A stretch of DNA of 51,334 nucleotides from assembly GCA_937951625.1 (NCBI GenBank), contig CALFBP010000080.1, positions 1 through 51,334 of the forward strand. Direction: 5' to 3'. The notes beneath the pieces are model-generated. The model had not been told where the DNA came from. It saw nothing but the letters and a program-made list of their open reading frames with translations, and ran no database searches. Source of the stretch: an uncultured Thermoguttaceae bacterium. Lineage in GTDB: Bacteria > Planctomycetota > Planctomycetia > Pirellulales > Thermoguttaceae. The first letter of the stretch is position 1. Each line of letters begins with the position of its first letter. Position numbers and translations under genes: made by a program. This document shows, piece after piece, positions 7,439 through 16,345 of this stretch.

Positions 7439-8122
7439 ATGATGAAAGCAATGAGAGTTTGTCTGGCCGTGGCCGTGCTTGGTCTGGGGTGCGAGGCCGC
7501 GTGTCTTGGCGCGGACAATGTTCCTCCCGATGGGTTCGTAGCCCTTTTCAACGGAAAGGACCTCACCGGGTGGAAGGGGCTGGTGGCCAGCCCACCGGTG
7601 CGGGCTAAGATGTCGCCGCAACAGCTCGCCGAGGCCCAAGCCAAGGCCGACGAGAAGATGCGGGCCCATTGGATGGTGGAGGACGGCGTGCTGGTGTTCG
7701 ACGGCAAAGGCGATAACCTCTGCACGGTAAAGGACTACGGCGACTTCGAGCTACTCGTCGATTGGAAGATCCTTCCGAAAGGGGATAGCGGTATCTATCT
7801 TCGCGGAAGTCCCCAAGTGCAGATCTGGGATTACAACTTCAATCCGGTCGGTTCTGGCGGCCTCTACAACAATCAAAAGCACCCCAGTAGGCCGTTAAAG
7901 TGCGCCGATAAACCGATCGGCCAATGGAATACGTTCCGCATCAAGATGGTCGGCGAGAAGGTCACCGTCTGGCTCAACGGCGAACTCGTGGTCGACAACG
8001 TGGTCATGGAAAACTATTGGGAACGCGACAAACCGATCTACCCAACTGGCCCCATCGAGCTGCAAAACCACGGCAACACGCTTTACTTCAAAAATATCTA
8101 CCTTCGGGAAATACCGCGGTAA
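7439..8122 (+). CDS. Secreted DUF1080 (3-keto-disaccharide hydrolase-like) protein
   Basis: The 227-residue precursor has a signal peptide (residues about 1-24, hydrophobic core CLAVAVLGLGCEAACLGA) and a single DUF1080 beta-sandwich domain. Family marks are FVALFNGKDLTGWKG, WMVEDGVLVFDGKGDN, FELLVDWKI, GDSGIYLRG, the QIWDYN segment and the C-terminal GPIELQNHGNTLYFKNIYLREI. Members are extracytoplasmic, abundant in planctomycetes, and some hydrolyse 3-keto-glycosides. The exact substrate is not readable here. About 30 residues (near 44-75) rich in Ala/Gln/Lys are inserted between the first two strands, a form seen in longer family members. A GAGGA ribosome site lies upstream of ATG 7439. Confidence 0.9.
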   Translation: MMKAMRVCLAVAVLGLGCEAACLGADNVPPDGFVALFNGKDLTGWKGLVASPPVRAKMSPQQLAEAQAKADEKMRAHWMVEDGVLVFDGKGDNLCTVKDYGDFELLVDWKILPKGDSGIYLRGSPQVQIWDYNFNPVGSGGLYNNQKHPSRPLKCADKPIGQWNTFRIKMVGEKVTVWLNGELVVDNVVMENYWERDKPIYPTGPIELQNHGNTLYFKNIYLREIPR

Positions 8123-8167
8123 GATGACTTCGACTATGCGGCGAGGGCCGTTGGCCAAGCTTCGGGC

Positions 8168-9502
8168 TTAATCCCGCATGAGTTCGACCGCCTTGCGAAC
8201 CAAATCGGAAAGCTTGGACAACTGCCGCAGTTCCGCTGCAATCCGCGGGTGGGCGAAAATTCGCACCCGCTTCACGTAATCGTCGAACTGCTCCTGAGCC
8301 AAGGTGCGAACAACCGGCGAGACCTGGTCGAGCGGTCGATAGCGGGCCTCTTTGGGGAAATAGACGTCCACGTCGATTTCCACTTCGCGCGACATGGGCG
8401 GGGCGTCGAAAAGGATTTCGTGCGGGGCCACCACGCGGCCCAACGCTGTACTCGCCAGCCCGGCGAACTGTTCGGCGCAAGCCGCAAGCCACGGATACGG
8501 TTTGCGGGCCAACATGCCGTAGATGTCTCGCTGCTCAAACAAGCTGTATTGGGCCACTCGCTTGTAGAGTTGGCGCTTCGGACCGAATAAGCCCCGCAGT
8601 AAGTCGCCGGCAGGACCATCGCCGGCAGCCCTGCGAAGCTCGTCGATCATCGCGTTCTCTTCCAAGCGGAATAAGGCGTCCAAGTCCAAGTTGTGGTGAA
8701 GGATATAGAACGCCCGTTGGAGCATGGCCGTCGCCGCCCGGACGCCATGGTGCCAGTACACCTCGCTGAACATCACGTAGCGGCTGAAGACGAGCATTTC
8801 GGCCGCCGTCTTGCCCTTGTCGGTAATGGCCAGGCCGTCGCCCGGCTCGTTCAGGCAGAGACTCCCGATCAAGCGCGGCTGATCGAAATTCCGGCCATAC
8901 GGAACACCGGCATGAAGGCTATCGCGGAAGAGGTAGTCCATTTTGTCGATGTCGATCGGGCCAGACAACATGCTTGCGAGGATCCGCGACGTGGGATCGT
9001 CGGCCTTTTCGCTCAGGAGGTTCACCACGTCGCGGGGATGAATGCCCCAGTCCTGTCGCAGCGTGTCGGCAATCTCGCTTTCCAGCAGGAAACTGTTGGC
9101 AAATAACTGATGACTGGGCACACTGGGCAGATGCAGATCCTCGATGGGGTGGCAGAACGGCCAATGGCCCAAATCGTGCAACAACGCCGTGACGATGAAC
9201 AATTCGGCATCTTCGGGCCGAACCAATCGGACGAAGCGCTCGTCGTAGGCCAGACGCTTCAAAAACAGCAAGGCCAGACGATAGACCCCCAGCGAATGCT
9301 CGAATCGCGTGTGATGGGCGGCCGGATAGACAAGCGACACAAGGCCCAATTGACTGACCCGGGCCAGACGGCGAAACTCGGCCGTATCCAAAATCTGCCG
9401 GACCCGATCGGTGAGCGGGACATCCAATTCGGGGGGGATGCGGATGAGATTGCGGCGGCCGTCCAGACCAGCCACCTCGGGTATTTCGAGAATCGTGGGC
9501 AT
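8168..9502 (-). CDS. HD-domain phosphohydrolase (dNTPase/YwfO-like)
   Basis: The 444-residue protein has a clear HD-superfamily metal site: the first His in HHTRFEHSLGVYRLA and the HD pair in LLHDLGHWPFCHPIE, followed by a distal Asp in SGPIDIDKMDYLFRDS. This organisation, including the DKMDYLxRDSxHxG motif, is that of the SAMHD1/YwfO-like nucleotide triphosphohydrolases. It probably hydrolyses (d)NTPs in the cytoplasm, with exact specificity unknown. The start is ATG 9502. The gene is divergent from pheS and converges with the DUF1080 gene. Confidence 0.88.
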   Translation of the reverse strand: MPTILEIPEVAGLDGRRNLIRIPPELDVPLTDRVRQILDTAEFRRLARVSQLGLVSLVYPAAHHTRFEHSLGVYRLALLFLKRLAYDERFVRLVRPEDAELFIVTALLHDLGHWPFCHPIEDLHLPSVPSHQLFANSFLLESEIADTLRQDWGIHPRDVVNLLSEKADDPTSRILASMLSGPIDIDKMDYLFRDSLHAGVPYGRNFDQPRLIGSLCLNEPGDGLAITDKGKTAAEMLVFSRYVMFSEVYWHHGVRAATAMLQRAFYILHHNLDLDALFRLEENAMIDELRRAAGDGPAGDLLRGLFGPKRQLYKRVAQYSLFEQRDIYGMLARKPYPWLAACAEQFAGLASTALGRVVAPHEILFDAPPMSREVEIDVDVYFPKEARYRPLDQVSPVVRTLAQEQFDDYVKRVRIFAHPRIAAELRQLSKLSDLVRKAVELMRD

Positions 9503-9643
9503 GAAACTCCCCGCCGAAGGGTTTTAGTCCGCTCAACATCCCGGTATGCTTAGCATTTTTGCGTGCCGTCGAAATATGTTCTAGTGGCAGGGCCGACCGA
9601 AGCGGAAGCTTGCCACTCGCTTGGGTAGTCTGGAGTACGCTCG

Positions 9644-10672
9644 GTGGACGATATCCGTGAACAGTTCCTGGCCGAATTGAACAAGGCTGCTTCGGCCAAA
9701 GAAATCGACGAGGTGCGAGTTCGTTACCTCGGTCGCAAAGGTGTCATTACCCTTTTGGCGAAAAACACGGACTTTAGCAAGCTCACGCCGGAACAGAAGC
9801 GCGATTTTGGGCGTCGGTTAAACGAGCTTAAGGCCCTGGCCGAGTCGGAGATTGGCCGGGCCCTGGAAGCAGCCAAGGCCCGCGAAGCGGCGGCCCCCGC
9901 TGCGGTCTTGGCCAACTTGGATCGGACATTGCCTGGGACGGGCCACAGCCTCGGTTGCATCCATCCCATCGCCCTGGTGCAGATGGAGTTGGAGGACATC
10001 TTCCAAGGCATGGGCTTCATGGTCTTAACCGGTCCCGAGGTGGAAAAGGAATACTACAACTTCGACGCCCTGAACATCCCCCCCGATCACCCCGCCCGCG
10101 ACATGCAGGATACCTATTGGCTGACCAACGGGATGCTCCTGCGCACGCACACTTCGGCCATTCAGGTTCGGGCCATGGAGCGGTTTGGGGCGCCGTTGCG
10201 GGCGATTTTTCCCGGTCGCTGCTTCCGCTACGAGGCCATCGATGCCAGTCACGAAAACACCTTTTATCAACTCGAAGGCCTGATGGTCGACGAGGGCATC
10301 TCGGTAGCCAATTTGATCGCCGTGATGAAGGCCCTCCTAAGCGAGATCTTCCACCGTGAGGTGACCGTGCGCTTGCGGCCAGGGTTCTTCCCCTTCGTCG
10401 AGCCGGGATTCGAATTGGACGCCCAATGTCTGCTATGCGGCGGCAAGGGCTGCTCCACGTGCAAGGGGAGCGGTTGGATCGAGCTGATCCCCTGCGGCTT
10501 GGTTCATCCCCGCGTGCTCGAATTCGGCCGCATCGACACCTCGAAGTACAGCGGTTTTGCCTTTGGGCTCGGCTTGACACGGCTGGCTATGATGAAATTC
10601 GGGATACCGGACATTCGCTTGATGAACTCCGGGGACATTCGCTTCTACGAGCAGTTCCCGGCAGCCGTGTGA
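9644..10672 (+). CDS. pheS: Phenylalanine--tRNA ligase alpha subunit
   Basis: This 342-residue class II synthetase subunit has an N-terminal coiled-coil arm that binds tRNA (residues about 1-85) and a catalytic core with motif 2, FPGRCFRYEAIDASHENTFYQLEG, the FFPFVEPGFELD strand, and motif 3 FAFGLGLTRLAMMKFGIPDIR. The CLLCGGKGCSTCKGSGW insertion is the usual Cys-rich loop of many bacterial PheS proteins. The start is GTG 9644, with TGGAG a short distance upstream. It is co-oriented with pheT 136 bases downstream. The pair forms the cytoplasmic alpha2-beta2 enzyme that charges tRNA-Phe. Confidence 0.97.
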   Translation: MDDIREQFLAELNKAASAKEIDEVRVRYLGRKGVITLLAKNTDFSKLTPEQKRDFGRRLNELKALAESEIGRALEAAKAREAAAPAAVLANLDRTLPGTGHSLGCIHPIALVQMELEDIFQGMGFMVLTGPEVEKEYYNFDALNIPPDHPARDMQDTYWLTNGMLLRTHTSAIQVRAMERFGAPLRAIFPGRCFRYEAIDASHENTFYQLEGLMVDEGISVANLIAVMKALLSEIFHREVTVRLRPGFFPFVEPGFELDAQCLLCGGKGCSTCKGSGWIELIPCGLVHPRVLEFGRIDTSKYSGFAFGLGLTRLAMMKFGIPDIRLMNSGDIRFYEQFPAAV

Positions 10673-10808
10673 GAAGCTGGCTAACCGGCTGAGTTTCGCG
10701 GCCTCCCGATTTCCAGTTTTTTCGGGCTTGTCGCACCTCAGGGATTTGGGCTTTTCGGGCGGCTTAAAAAGAGAATCAAGCCTGTTAGAAAACAGTGGGG
10801 ACGGACTG

Positions 10809-13253
10809 GTGAAGATTTCCTTGGACTGGATTTCGGACTTCGTGGACTTGTCAGGAATCGCCCCGGCGACGATCGCCGAGCGGCTTACGCTTTGCACCGC
10901 GGAGGTGGAGGGTTTTGAGGTGCTCCGCCGCTGTGTCGAGGGCGTGGTGATCGGGGAAGTGACCGCGGTCGAGCCGCTCGGGGGGAATCTCCGCTTGGCG
11001 ACGGTCGATTGCGGTTCGCGTTCGTACTCGACGGTCTGCGGGGCGCCCAATCTCCGCGTGGGAATGAAGGCGGCCTTTGCCCCGGCCGGTGCCTTGCTGG
11101 CCGGTGGCACGCGGATCGAAGTAACCGAGGTTGGCGGCCGACGCAGCGAGGGCGTGCTCTGCTCGGCCATGGAACTGGGGATGAGCCGATGGCACGAAGT
11201 GCTTCTGGAGTGCCCGCCGTCGCTTGCCAAGGGTACGCCCCTTGCATCGCTGATTCCTGGCGAAGACGTGATCATCGAAATCGACAACAAGAGCCTGACC
11301 CATCGGCCGGACCTTTGGGGACATTACGGCATTGCCCGAGAACTGGCTGCCATCTTTGGGCGGGACCTTCGCCCGTTGCCGGTGGCCGATTTGTCGCCAT
11401 ACGACCACCTGCCCGCGTTCCCTTTGACGGTCGAGGATTTTGAGAATTGCCCTTGCTACGGCTGTTTGGAGTTGAGCGTTCCGCCCGGCCTTCCCTCGCC
11501 GCTGGTGATGCAGCGACGACTCCACGCCTTGGGCCAGCGGACATTCAACTTGCTGGTCGATGTCACCAACTACGTGATGCTGGAACTGGCCCAGCCGACG
11601 CACGCCTTCGACGGTGATCTGGTCCGCGCGATTCGCGTGGCGCCCATGGGCCGATCCGGCACGTTCACCACGCTCGACGGGCAAGAGCGGCAGTTGCTGC
11701 CCGACGATTTGATGATCTGGAACCAGAGCGAGCCTGTGGCCTTGGCAGGCATCATGGGCGGACTGGCGAGCGAGGTCCGACCCAACACGCGGCGTCTGCT
11801 CTTGGAAAGCGCCAATTTTAAGGCTGCACGGATCCGACGCACTTCGGTACGACTCGATCTTCGCACTGATTCGGCCCAGCGCTTCGAGAAAAGCCAGCCG
11901 CCGGCCAACGTCAAAACCGCGGTCGCCCGCATTCTGCGTTTGATGCAGGAGGCAGGCGCCCATCCCGAGGTCACCTCCCGATTCACCGTCGCTGGCGATC
12001 TCAAAGACATTTTTCGCCCCTTGGCGATGCCGCGAAGCCTCTTGCACACGATGGCAGGCACGGAGATCAACGACGCGGAGGTGACCAGAATCCTCACGGC
12101 ATTGGGGTTCCAGGCCGAATTCGACGCAGGCGGGATGCTTCGCCTGGGCATCCCCCCGCACCGCAGCGAAAAAGACATCTCCATTCCCGCCGATGTCGTC
12201 GAAGAGGTGCTCCGCATCTACGGCTACGGCCGCATCGAGCCCCGCATGCCGTCGGTGGCCATACGACCGCTGCACGTCGAGCAGCCGCTGCGCCGCGAGC
12301 ACAAGGCCCGACGTCTCATGGCCCAGGGCCACGGCTTCATCGAGGTGCAAAACTACGGATGGTTCGACGAGACGTGGCTACGGCAACTGGGCTTCACGCC
12401 GGAAAAACCGCTTGCGCTCAAAAATCCCAGCGCCCAGCAGAACCGCCTATTGCGGACCACGCTGATTCCCAACCTCTTAGCGCTTGTGCCCCGCAACCGT
12501 GTGCATCGCGACAGTTTCCGCCTGTTCGAGATCGGGCACGTCTATGCGGCGGCCGACGACGGCTCGTCGCTCGAGGGAACACGGTTGGCCGGCGTGAGCT
12601 TCCACCAGTTGCAGCAGCCAACCCTCGAAGAGCATTTTCGCGCACTCCGCGGCGTGATCGAGGACCTCGGCCGCGTGCTGAGTTGTGGCCCCTTACGCTT
12701 CGAGGCCCCGCCCGTGGACCCAGCAGCCGTCCCGCCAACCGATTCCGACTCCCAAGCCGGAGCCGCAGCGCCATACGGCAACGTTCCCTGGCAAGTCCCT
12801 CAGTATTTCGTCTTCGTGACCCGCAACCATAAAACCGTGGGAAGCCTGGGAGCGTTGAGCGGGAAAATCCTCGACGCCGTCGCCCCGGACGGCCAAGTCT
12901 TGTGGTTCGAACTGGATTTGGAGGCCCTGGAGGGTCCGATTTATCCGCAACTCAAGTATCAGGCCTCCCCGATCTACCCCGGTTCGTGGCAAGATTTCTC
13001 GCTCGTGTGGGATCTGACCCAAGGTTTCGCGGCGCTCGAATCCCGACTCGACGCCTTCTCCCACCCGCTGGTCATGCGCCGCGAATTCCTTTATGTCTAC
13101 AAAGGTAAGGGGCTTCCGCCGGGCAAAGGCTCTTACTCCTTTCGCTTTTGGCTCGGCACCAGGGATCATACGCTCACGAGTGACGAGATCGGCGAGTTCC
13201 GCGATGCATTCCTGAAATTCTTGCAATCCCACGGTCTCCCGCTTCGCGCATGA
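10809..13253 (+). CDS. pheT: Phenylalanine--tRNA ligase beta subunit
   Basis: This is the 814-residue beta subunit. Domains in order are the EMAP-type tRNA-binding domain (about 40-150, VVIGEVTAVEPLGGNLRLA), the B3/B4 editing domain (about 210-400, LVDVTNYVMLELAQPTHAFD), the B5 domain (about 405-480), the catalytic-like core, and the C-terminal anticodon-binding FDX-ACB domain (about 720-814, HPLVMRREFLYVYKG). GTG 10809 gives the canonical KISLDWISDFVD start, so the 27-residue upstream extension is rejected. A Pro/Ala-rich linker at about 633-657 is an unusual insert before the FDX-ACB end. Length is otherwise normal. Confidence 0.96.
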   Translation: MKISLDWISDFVDLSGIAPATIAERLTLCTAEVEGFEVLRRCVEGVVIGEVTAVEPLGGNLRLATVDCGSRSYSTVCGAPNLRVGMKAAFAPAGALLAGGTRIEVTEVGGRRSEGVLCSAMELGMSRWHEVLLECPPSLAKGTPLASLIPGEDVIIEIDNKSLTHRPDLWGHYGIARELAAIFGRDLRPLPVADLSPYDHLPAFPLTVEDFENCPCYGCLELSVPPGLPSPLVMQRRLHALGQRTFNLLVDVTNYVMLELAQPTHAFDGDLVRAIRVAPMGRSGTFTTLDGQERQLLPDDLMIWNQSEPVALAGIMGGLASEVRPNTRRLLLESANFKAARIRRTSVRLDLRTDSAQRFEKSQPPANVKTAVARILRLMQEAGAHPEVTSRFTVAGDLKDIFRPLAMPRSLLHTMAGTEINDAEVTRILTALGFQAEFDAGGMLRLGIPPHRSEKDISIPADVVEEVLRIYGYGRIEPRMPSVAIRPLHVEQPLRREHKARRLMAQGHGFIEVQNYGWFDETWLRQLGFTPEKPLALKNPSAQQNRLLRTTLIPNLLALVPRNRVHRDSFRLFEIGHVYAAADDGSSLEGTRLAGVSFHQLQQPTLEEHFRALRGVIEDLGRVLSCGPLRFEAPPVDPAAVPPTDSDSQAGAAAPYGNVPWQVPQYFVFVTRNHKTVGSLGALSGKILDAVAPDGQVLWFELDLEALEGPIYPQLKYQASPIYPGSWQDFSLVWDLTQGFAALESRLDAFSHPLVMRREFLYVYKGKGLPPGKGSYSFRFWLGTRDHTLTSDEIGEFRDAFLKFLQSHGLPLRA

Positions 13254-13364
13254 CCCCATCGCCACCACGGGCCGACAGCCGATCGCCACCGAATGGCCAA
13301 ATCGATTCTTGTGCTGTCATTCGCCCGAGGCCAAGCTCGATCACTGCCCTCGCCGCCTGGGTAC

Positions 13365-13397
13365 CCTCGCGCGAGGCAGCGCCGAAGAGGTTTTTTT
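13365..13397 (+). terminator. Possible terminator after pheT
   Basis: CCTCGC-GCGAGG (13365-13376) is a perfect palindrome. A run of seven T residues occurs at 13391-13397, but 14 bases intervene, which is too far for a classical intrinsic terminator. It lies between convergent pheT and the radical SAM gene. Confidence 0.25.
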
Positions 13398-13430
13398 GGC
13401 TAATGGCCACGAGCGAGCGGGGCCATTTCC

Positions 13431-14690
13431 TTAACGTGTCGCTCGCGGGGAGGACACGGTCGAGCCAGGCTCTTTCGCCCACGGACGGATGGGCTCGCCT
13501 CCGCTCGGCACGTAAACGCAATCAGGCTCAGCAGCCAACGGATCGCCCGTTACAGCATACGCGCGAGCACGGCTGCCCCCGCAGACATAGCGGTATTCGC
13601 ACACACCGCAAATGCCCTTGAGTTGGTCGGCGTCGCGGAGCATTCGGAAGACGGGATGGTTCTGGTAGACCTCGACCACGTGGTCGGTGGGAAAACGCCC
13701 ACAGACCAACGGCAGGAATCCGGCCGGGTAGATTTCGCCGATGTGACTGACGAACATCACGCCCTTCCCGTCGCCGACACCAAGTGGAGCGCGGTGCCGG
13801 GCCAACCTGGCAGAGGCGTTGCCCGTGCCTTCGAGCTTCGATGGGTGCCGAGTTGCGGCGTTCGTCTGGCTGTTGTCTGTTGGATTGGAATGATGTTCCT
13901 CGCCGCCACGGGACTTCGGGCCATGCGGGGAGGCCAGAGGATCCCCGCCATGTTGAAGCACGTAGCGGCGATAGTGGGGGGCCTCGGTGGTCTTCACCGC
14001 GTAGGGCTGTCGCTGGGCGTGGTGGTAGAGTCGCTCGAAGGCCACTTCGTACTCCTCCGGCTTGATCCGCTCTTCTTCCACACCCCGGCCAACCGGCACG
14101 AGAAAAAACACCGACCACATGGCAATGCCTTGGCCCGCTAAGAGTTCGGCGAGCGCGTCGAGTTGGTGGAAGTTCCGCCGCGTCACGGTGGTATTGACTT
14201 GTACCGGGATGTTTAACTCTCGGGCGTCGGCCAACATCCGCAACGTGCGATTGAAGCTCCCCTCCCACCCCCGGAAAGCGTCGTGCGTGGCGGCGTCGGC
14301 GCCATCCAGGCTGATTCCCAAGGCATGAATCCCGGCCTCCTTGGCCTGCTCGAACGCCTCCCGCGTGGCAAGCGGCGTGGCCGAGGGCGTCAAGGCCACT
14401 TGGAGCCCTCGGGAAACAGCATGGCGGATCAAAACGAACAAGTCGGAGCGTTTCAACGGATCCCCGCCTGTGAAAACCATTGTGGGCTGGCGGGGGAAGC
14501 CAGCCACCTGGTCCACCAAGGCCATCGATTGCTCGGTGGTCAATTCGCCCGGGGCCGCGTGTTCCTGGGCCGAGGCCCGACAATGTTTGCAAACTAAGTC
14601 GCAGGCCTGCGTGACTTCATAATAGAACATCATCGGGCTGCGGGCGAAATCGTCGTAGGAATAGGGGGTGATGTGCATGAGAGTATCCAT
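13431..14690 (-). CDS. Radical SAM/SPASM enzyme (TIGR04053-like)
   Basis: The 419-residue protein has the radical SAM CxxxCxxC cluster in YEVTQACDLVCKHCRA, the SAM-binding TGGDPL, and a C-terminal SPASM-type Cys set around GICGVCEYRYVCGGSRARAYA plus a later Cys near the C-terminus. The pattern resembles the TIGR04053 group related to heme-modifying and peptide-modifying enzymes, but the substrate cannot be read. ATG 14690 is preferred (ATG 14678 is an alternative), since the 29-residue upstream extension is non-conserved and would overlap the upstream membrane-protein gene. A roughly 55-residue low-complexity insert (residues about 244-300, rich in His, Ser, Asn, Thr, Arg) precedes the SPASM part. 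Confidence 0.88.
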   Translation of the reverse strand: MDTLMHITPYSYDDFARSPMMFYYEVTQACDLVCKHCRASAQEHAAPGELTTEQSMALVDQVAGFPRQPTMVFTGGDPLKRSDLFVLIRHAVSRGLQVALTPSATPLATREAFEQAKEAGIHALGISLDGADAATHDAFRGWEGSFNRTLRMLADARELNIPVQVNTTVTRRNFHQLDALAELLAGQGIAMWSVFFLVPVGRGVEEERIKPEEYEVAFERLYHHAQRQPYAVKTTEAPHYRRYVLQHGGDPLASPHGPKSRGGEEHHSNPTDNSQTNAATRHPSKLEGTGNASARLARHRAPLGVGDGKGVMFVSHIGEIYPAGFLPLVCGRFPTDHVVEVYQNHPVFRMLRDADQLKGICGVCEYRYVCGGSRARAYAVTGDPLAAEPDCVYVPSGGEPIRPWAKEPGSTVSSPRATR

Positions 14691-14766
14691 CCCGAGGCGA
14701 CTTCGGGGCAATTCCTTTGCGGCTGGCTTCGGCCAAGCCAGACGCCCTAGATCGGAAGCGGCTTGA

Positions 14767-15201
14767 TCATGGGCCAAGGCCCTCGTCTTGGTCCTCCTCA
14801 GCCAATCTGGCTGCCAAGCGCCCGCTGCCGGGACCGCCGGAGCAAGGAACCACCTCGCGGTAAATCACCGAGTAATAGCGGAATCTCGCCGGCATGTGGG
14901 ATCCCACCGAAGCCAATCCTACCACCACAAGGAGGATGGGCAAGCGATACTCCCAAAACCATGGGACGCAGGCGATGAGGATCAGCTTGACCAGGACCAT
15001 CAGGCCACGCCCTTGATGGAACCATAGCCAACGCCCTCCCATCTCGACTCCACTTAAAGCAATTCCCGTGCCCAACGTCCACCACAGCGCTACGAGCAGT
15101 TGTGAAGCCGGGATGTCAAAGGCGTGGCCGCCCAAGAGAATGCCCATGGCGGCAATATGGGCGGTTCTCAAGGCGATGTTCCAGAATCGGAGGCTAAGCA
15201 T
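14767..15201 (-). CDS. Small integral membrane protein of unknown function
   Basis: The 144-residue protein has four predicted transmembrane helices at about 10-28, 32-52, 66-84 and 87-104, followed by a short polar and acidic tail. ATG 15201 begins MLSLRFWNIALRTAHIAAMG, in which conserved-looking His residues lie within the membrane segments. It sits between ribF and the radical SAM gene on the same strand, which suggests co-transcription. Membrane-embedded His residues beside a possible heme-type radical SAM enzyme are suggestive of a heme or metal link, but that is speculation. Confidence 0.7.
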   Translation of the reverse strand: MLSLRFWNIALRTAHIAAMGILLGGHAFDIPASQLLVALWWTLGTGIALSGVEMGGRWLWFHQGRGLMVLVKLILIACVPWFWEYRLPILLVVVGLASVGSHMPARFRYYSVIYREVVPCSGGPGSGRLAARLAEEDQDEGLGP

Positions 15202-15254
15202 GACGGTCGTGTCTGAGAAGGTGAAAACGCGATGCGGCCCCTCGCCGTTTCAGG

Positions 15255-16190
15255 TCAACACTTCCCCATTTGCTGGACCTTCTCGCGGGTCAGGGCCACA
15301 TCTTGCTGCATTGCGGCAAGAAGTTCTTCGACGCTGCGAAAGCGAACAATATCGCGAAGTCGGGCGAGGAAATCGACTTCGATCCAGCGGTCGTACAAGT
15401 CGCCGCAAAAATCGAGAAGATGAGCCTCGACCTTCAGGGCTCCTTCGCCAAACGTCGGGTTAGGCCCCAAGCTGACGGCGGCTGGCCGACAAAGGCCCTC
15501 CAGTCTGGCCCGCCCCGCGTAAATGCCTTGGCCTGGAAGCAGCGTGGCCACCTCGCTCAAGTTCGCTGTGGGATAGCCGAGCTGGGCGCCTCGGCCGGCG
15601 CCATGGACGATCCGTCCTCGAATGCAGTAAGGACGGGTCAGCAGGCGGCTTGCCTCCTCCACTTGGCCAGCCGCTACAAGCTTGCGCACCCGAGAACTCG
15701 ACACCACCTGGCCATCGACGAAGACCGGCTCGACGATCTCGCAGAGGATCCCCGTTTCGCGACAAAGCTTTTGCAGCAGTTCCACGTCACCCTGACGGTC
15801 GCGGCCGAAGTGGAAATTGGGGCCTTCGACGAGGGCCCGGGCGTCGAGGGCGTCCCGCACTACGCGGTCAAAAAACTCGTTCGGCCCCCACCGCAGAAAG
15901 GCAGCATCGGTAGGATAGGCGATCACAGCGTCGACCCCTAAATCCGCGAGCAATTCGGCCTTGCGATCGGTCCAGGTCAAGGGGGCCGGCGCCTCCTCGG
16001 GACGCAAAATGCGGACCGGATGCGGATCAAAGGTGAACACCACGGCGGGCCCACCCACCCTGGCTGCGCAAGCAATCAACCGCTCGACGAGTCGGGCGTG
16101 GCCCAGGTGGACCCCGTCGAAATTACCGATCGTCGTCGCCCCACCGCGGAGGCTCGAAGGAATCGAATCAAGGCTGCGAAATATCTGCAC
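15255..16190 (-). CDS. ribF: Bifunctional riboflavin kinase/FAD synthetase
   Basis: This 311-residue enzyme makes FMN from riboflavin and then FAD. The N-terminal FAD-synthetase half (about 14-165) shows TTIGNFDGVHLGHARLVERL, the TFDPHP motif and VEGPNFHFGRDRQGD. The C-terminal flavokinase half (about 185-305) shows GRIVHGAGRGAQLGYPTANL and the catalytic region KVEAHLLDFCGDLYDRWIEV. The frame opens with GTG 16190. It is followed by a membrane-protein gene and a radical SAM gene in the same direction. Length and both domains are typical. Confidence 0.96.
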   Translation of the reverse strand: MQIFRSLDSIPSSLRGGATTIGNFDGVHLGHARLVERLIACAARVGGPAVVFTFDPHPVRILRPEEAPAPLTWTDRKAELLADLGVDAVIAYPTDAAFLRWGPNEFFDRVVRDALDARALVEGPNFHFGRDRQGDVELLQKLCRETGILCEIVEPVFVDGQVVSSSRVRKLVAAGQVEEASRLLTRPYCIRGRIVHGAGRGAQLGYPTANLSEVATLLPGQGIYAGRARLEGLCRPAAVSLGPNPTFGEGALKVEAHLLDFCGDLYDRWIEVDFLARLRDIVRFRSVEELLAAMQQDVALTREKVQQMGKC

Positions 16191-16345
16191 GCTCGCTCAC
16201 GCCGCTCAAGACACAAGGAACAAACCGAAACCCGCTACGAACATGGAAGCTAGCGAGGATCCCAAAAAAACGACAACCAGGAATTTGTTTATCCTTTCTT
16301 CATGATGGGGCTTGCGGAGACGGCGGGAACAAAACGCAGGCGGCT

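Noticed and set aside
10851-12350. Long minus-strand open frame (499 codons) opposite pheT
   Set aside because: It lies wholly antisense to a well-supported gene and its translation lacks recognisable domains; it is a GC-rich shadow frame.
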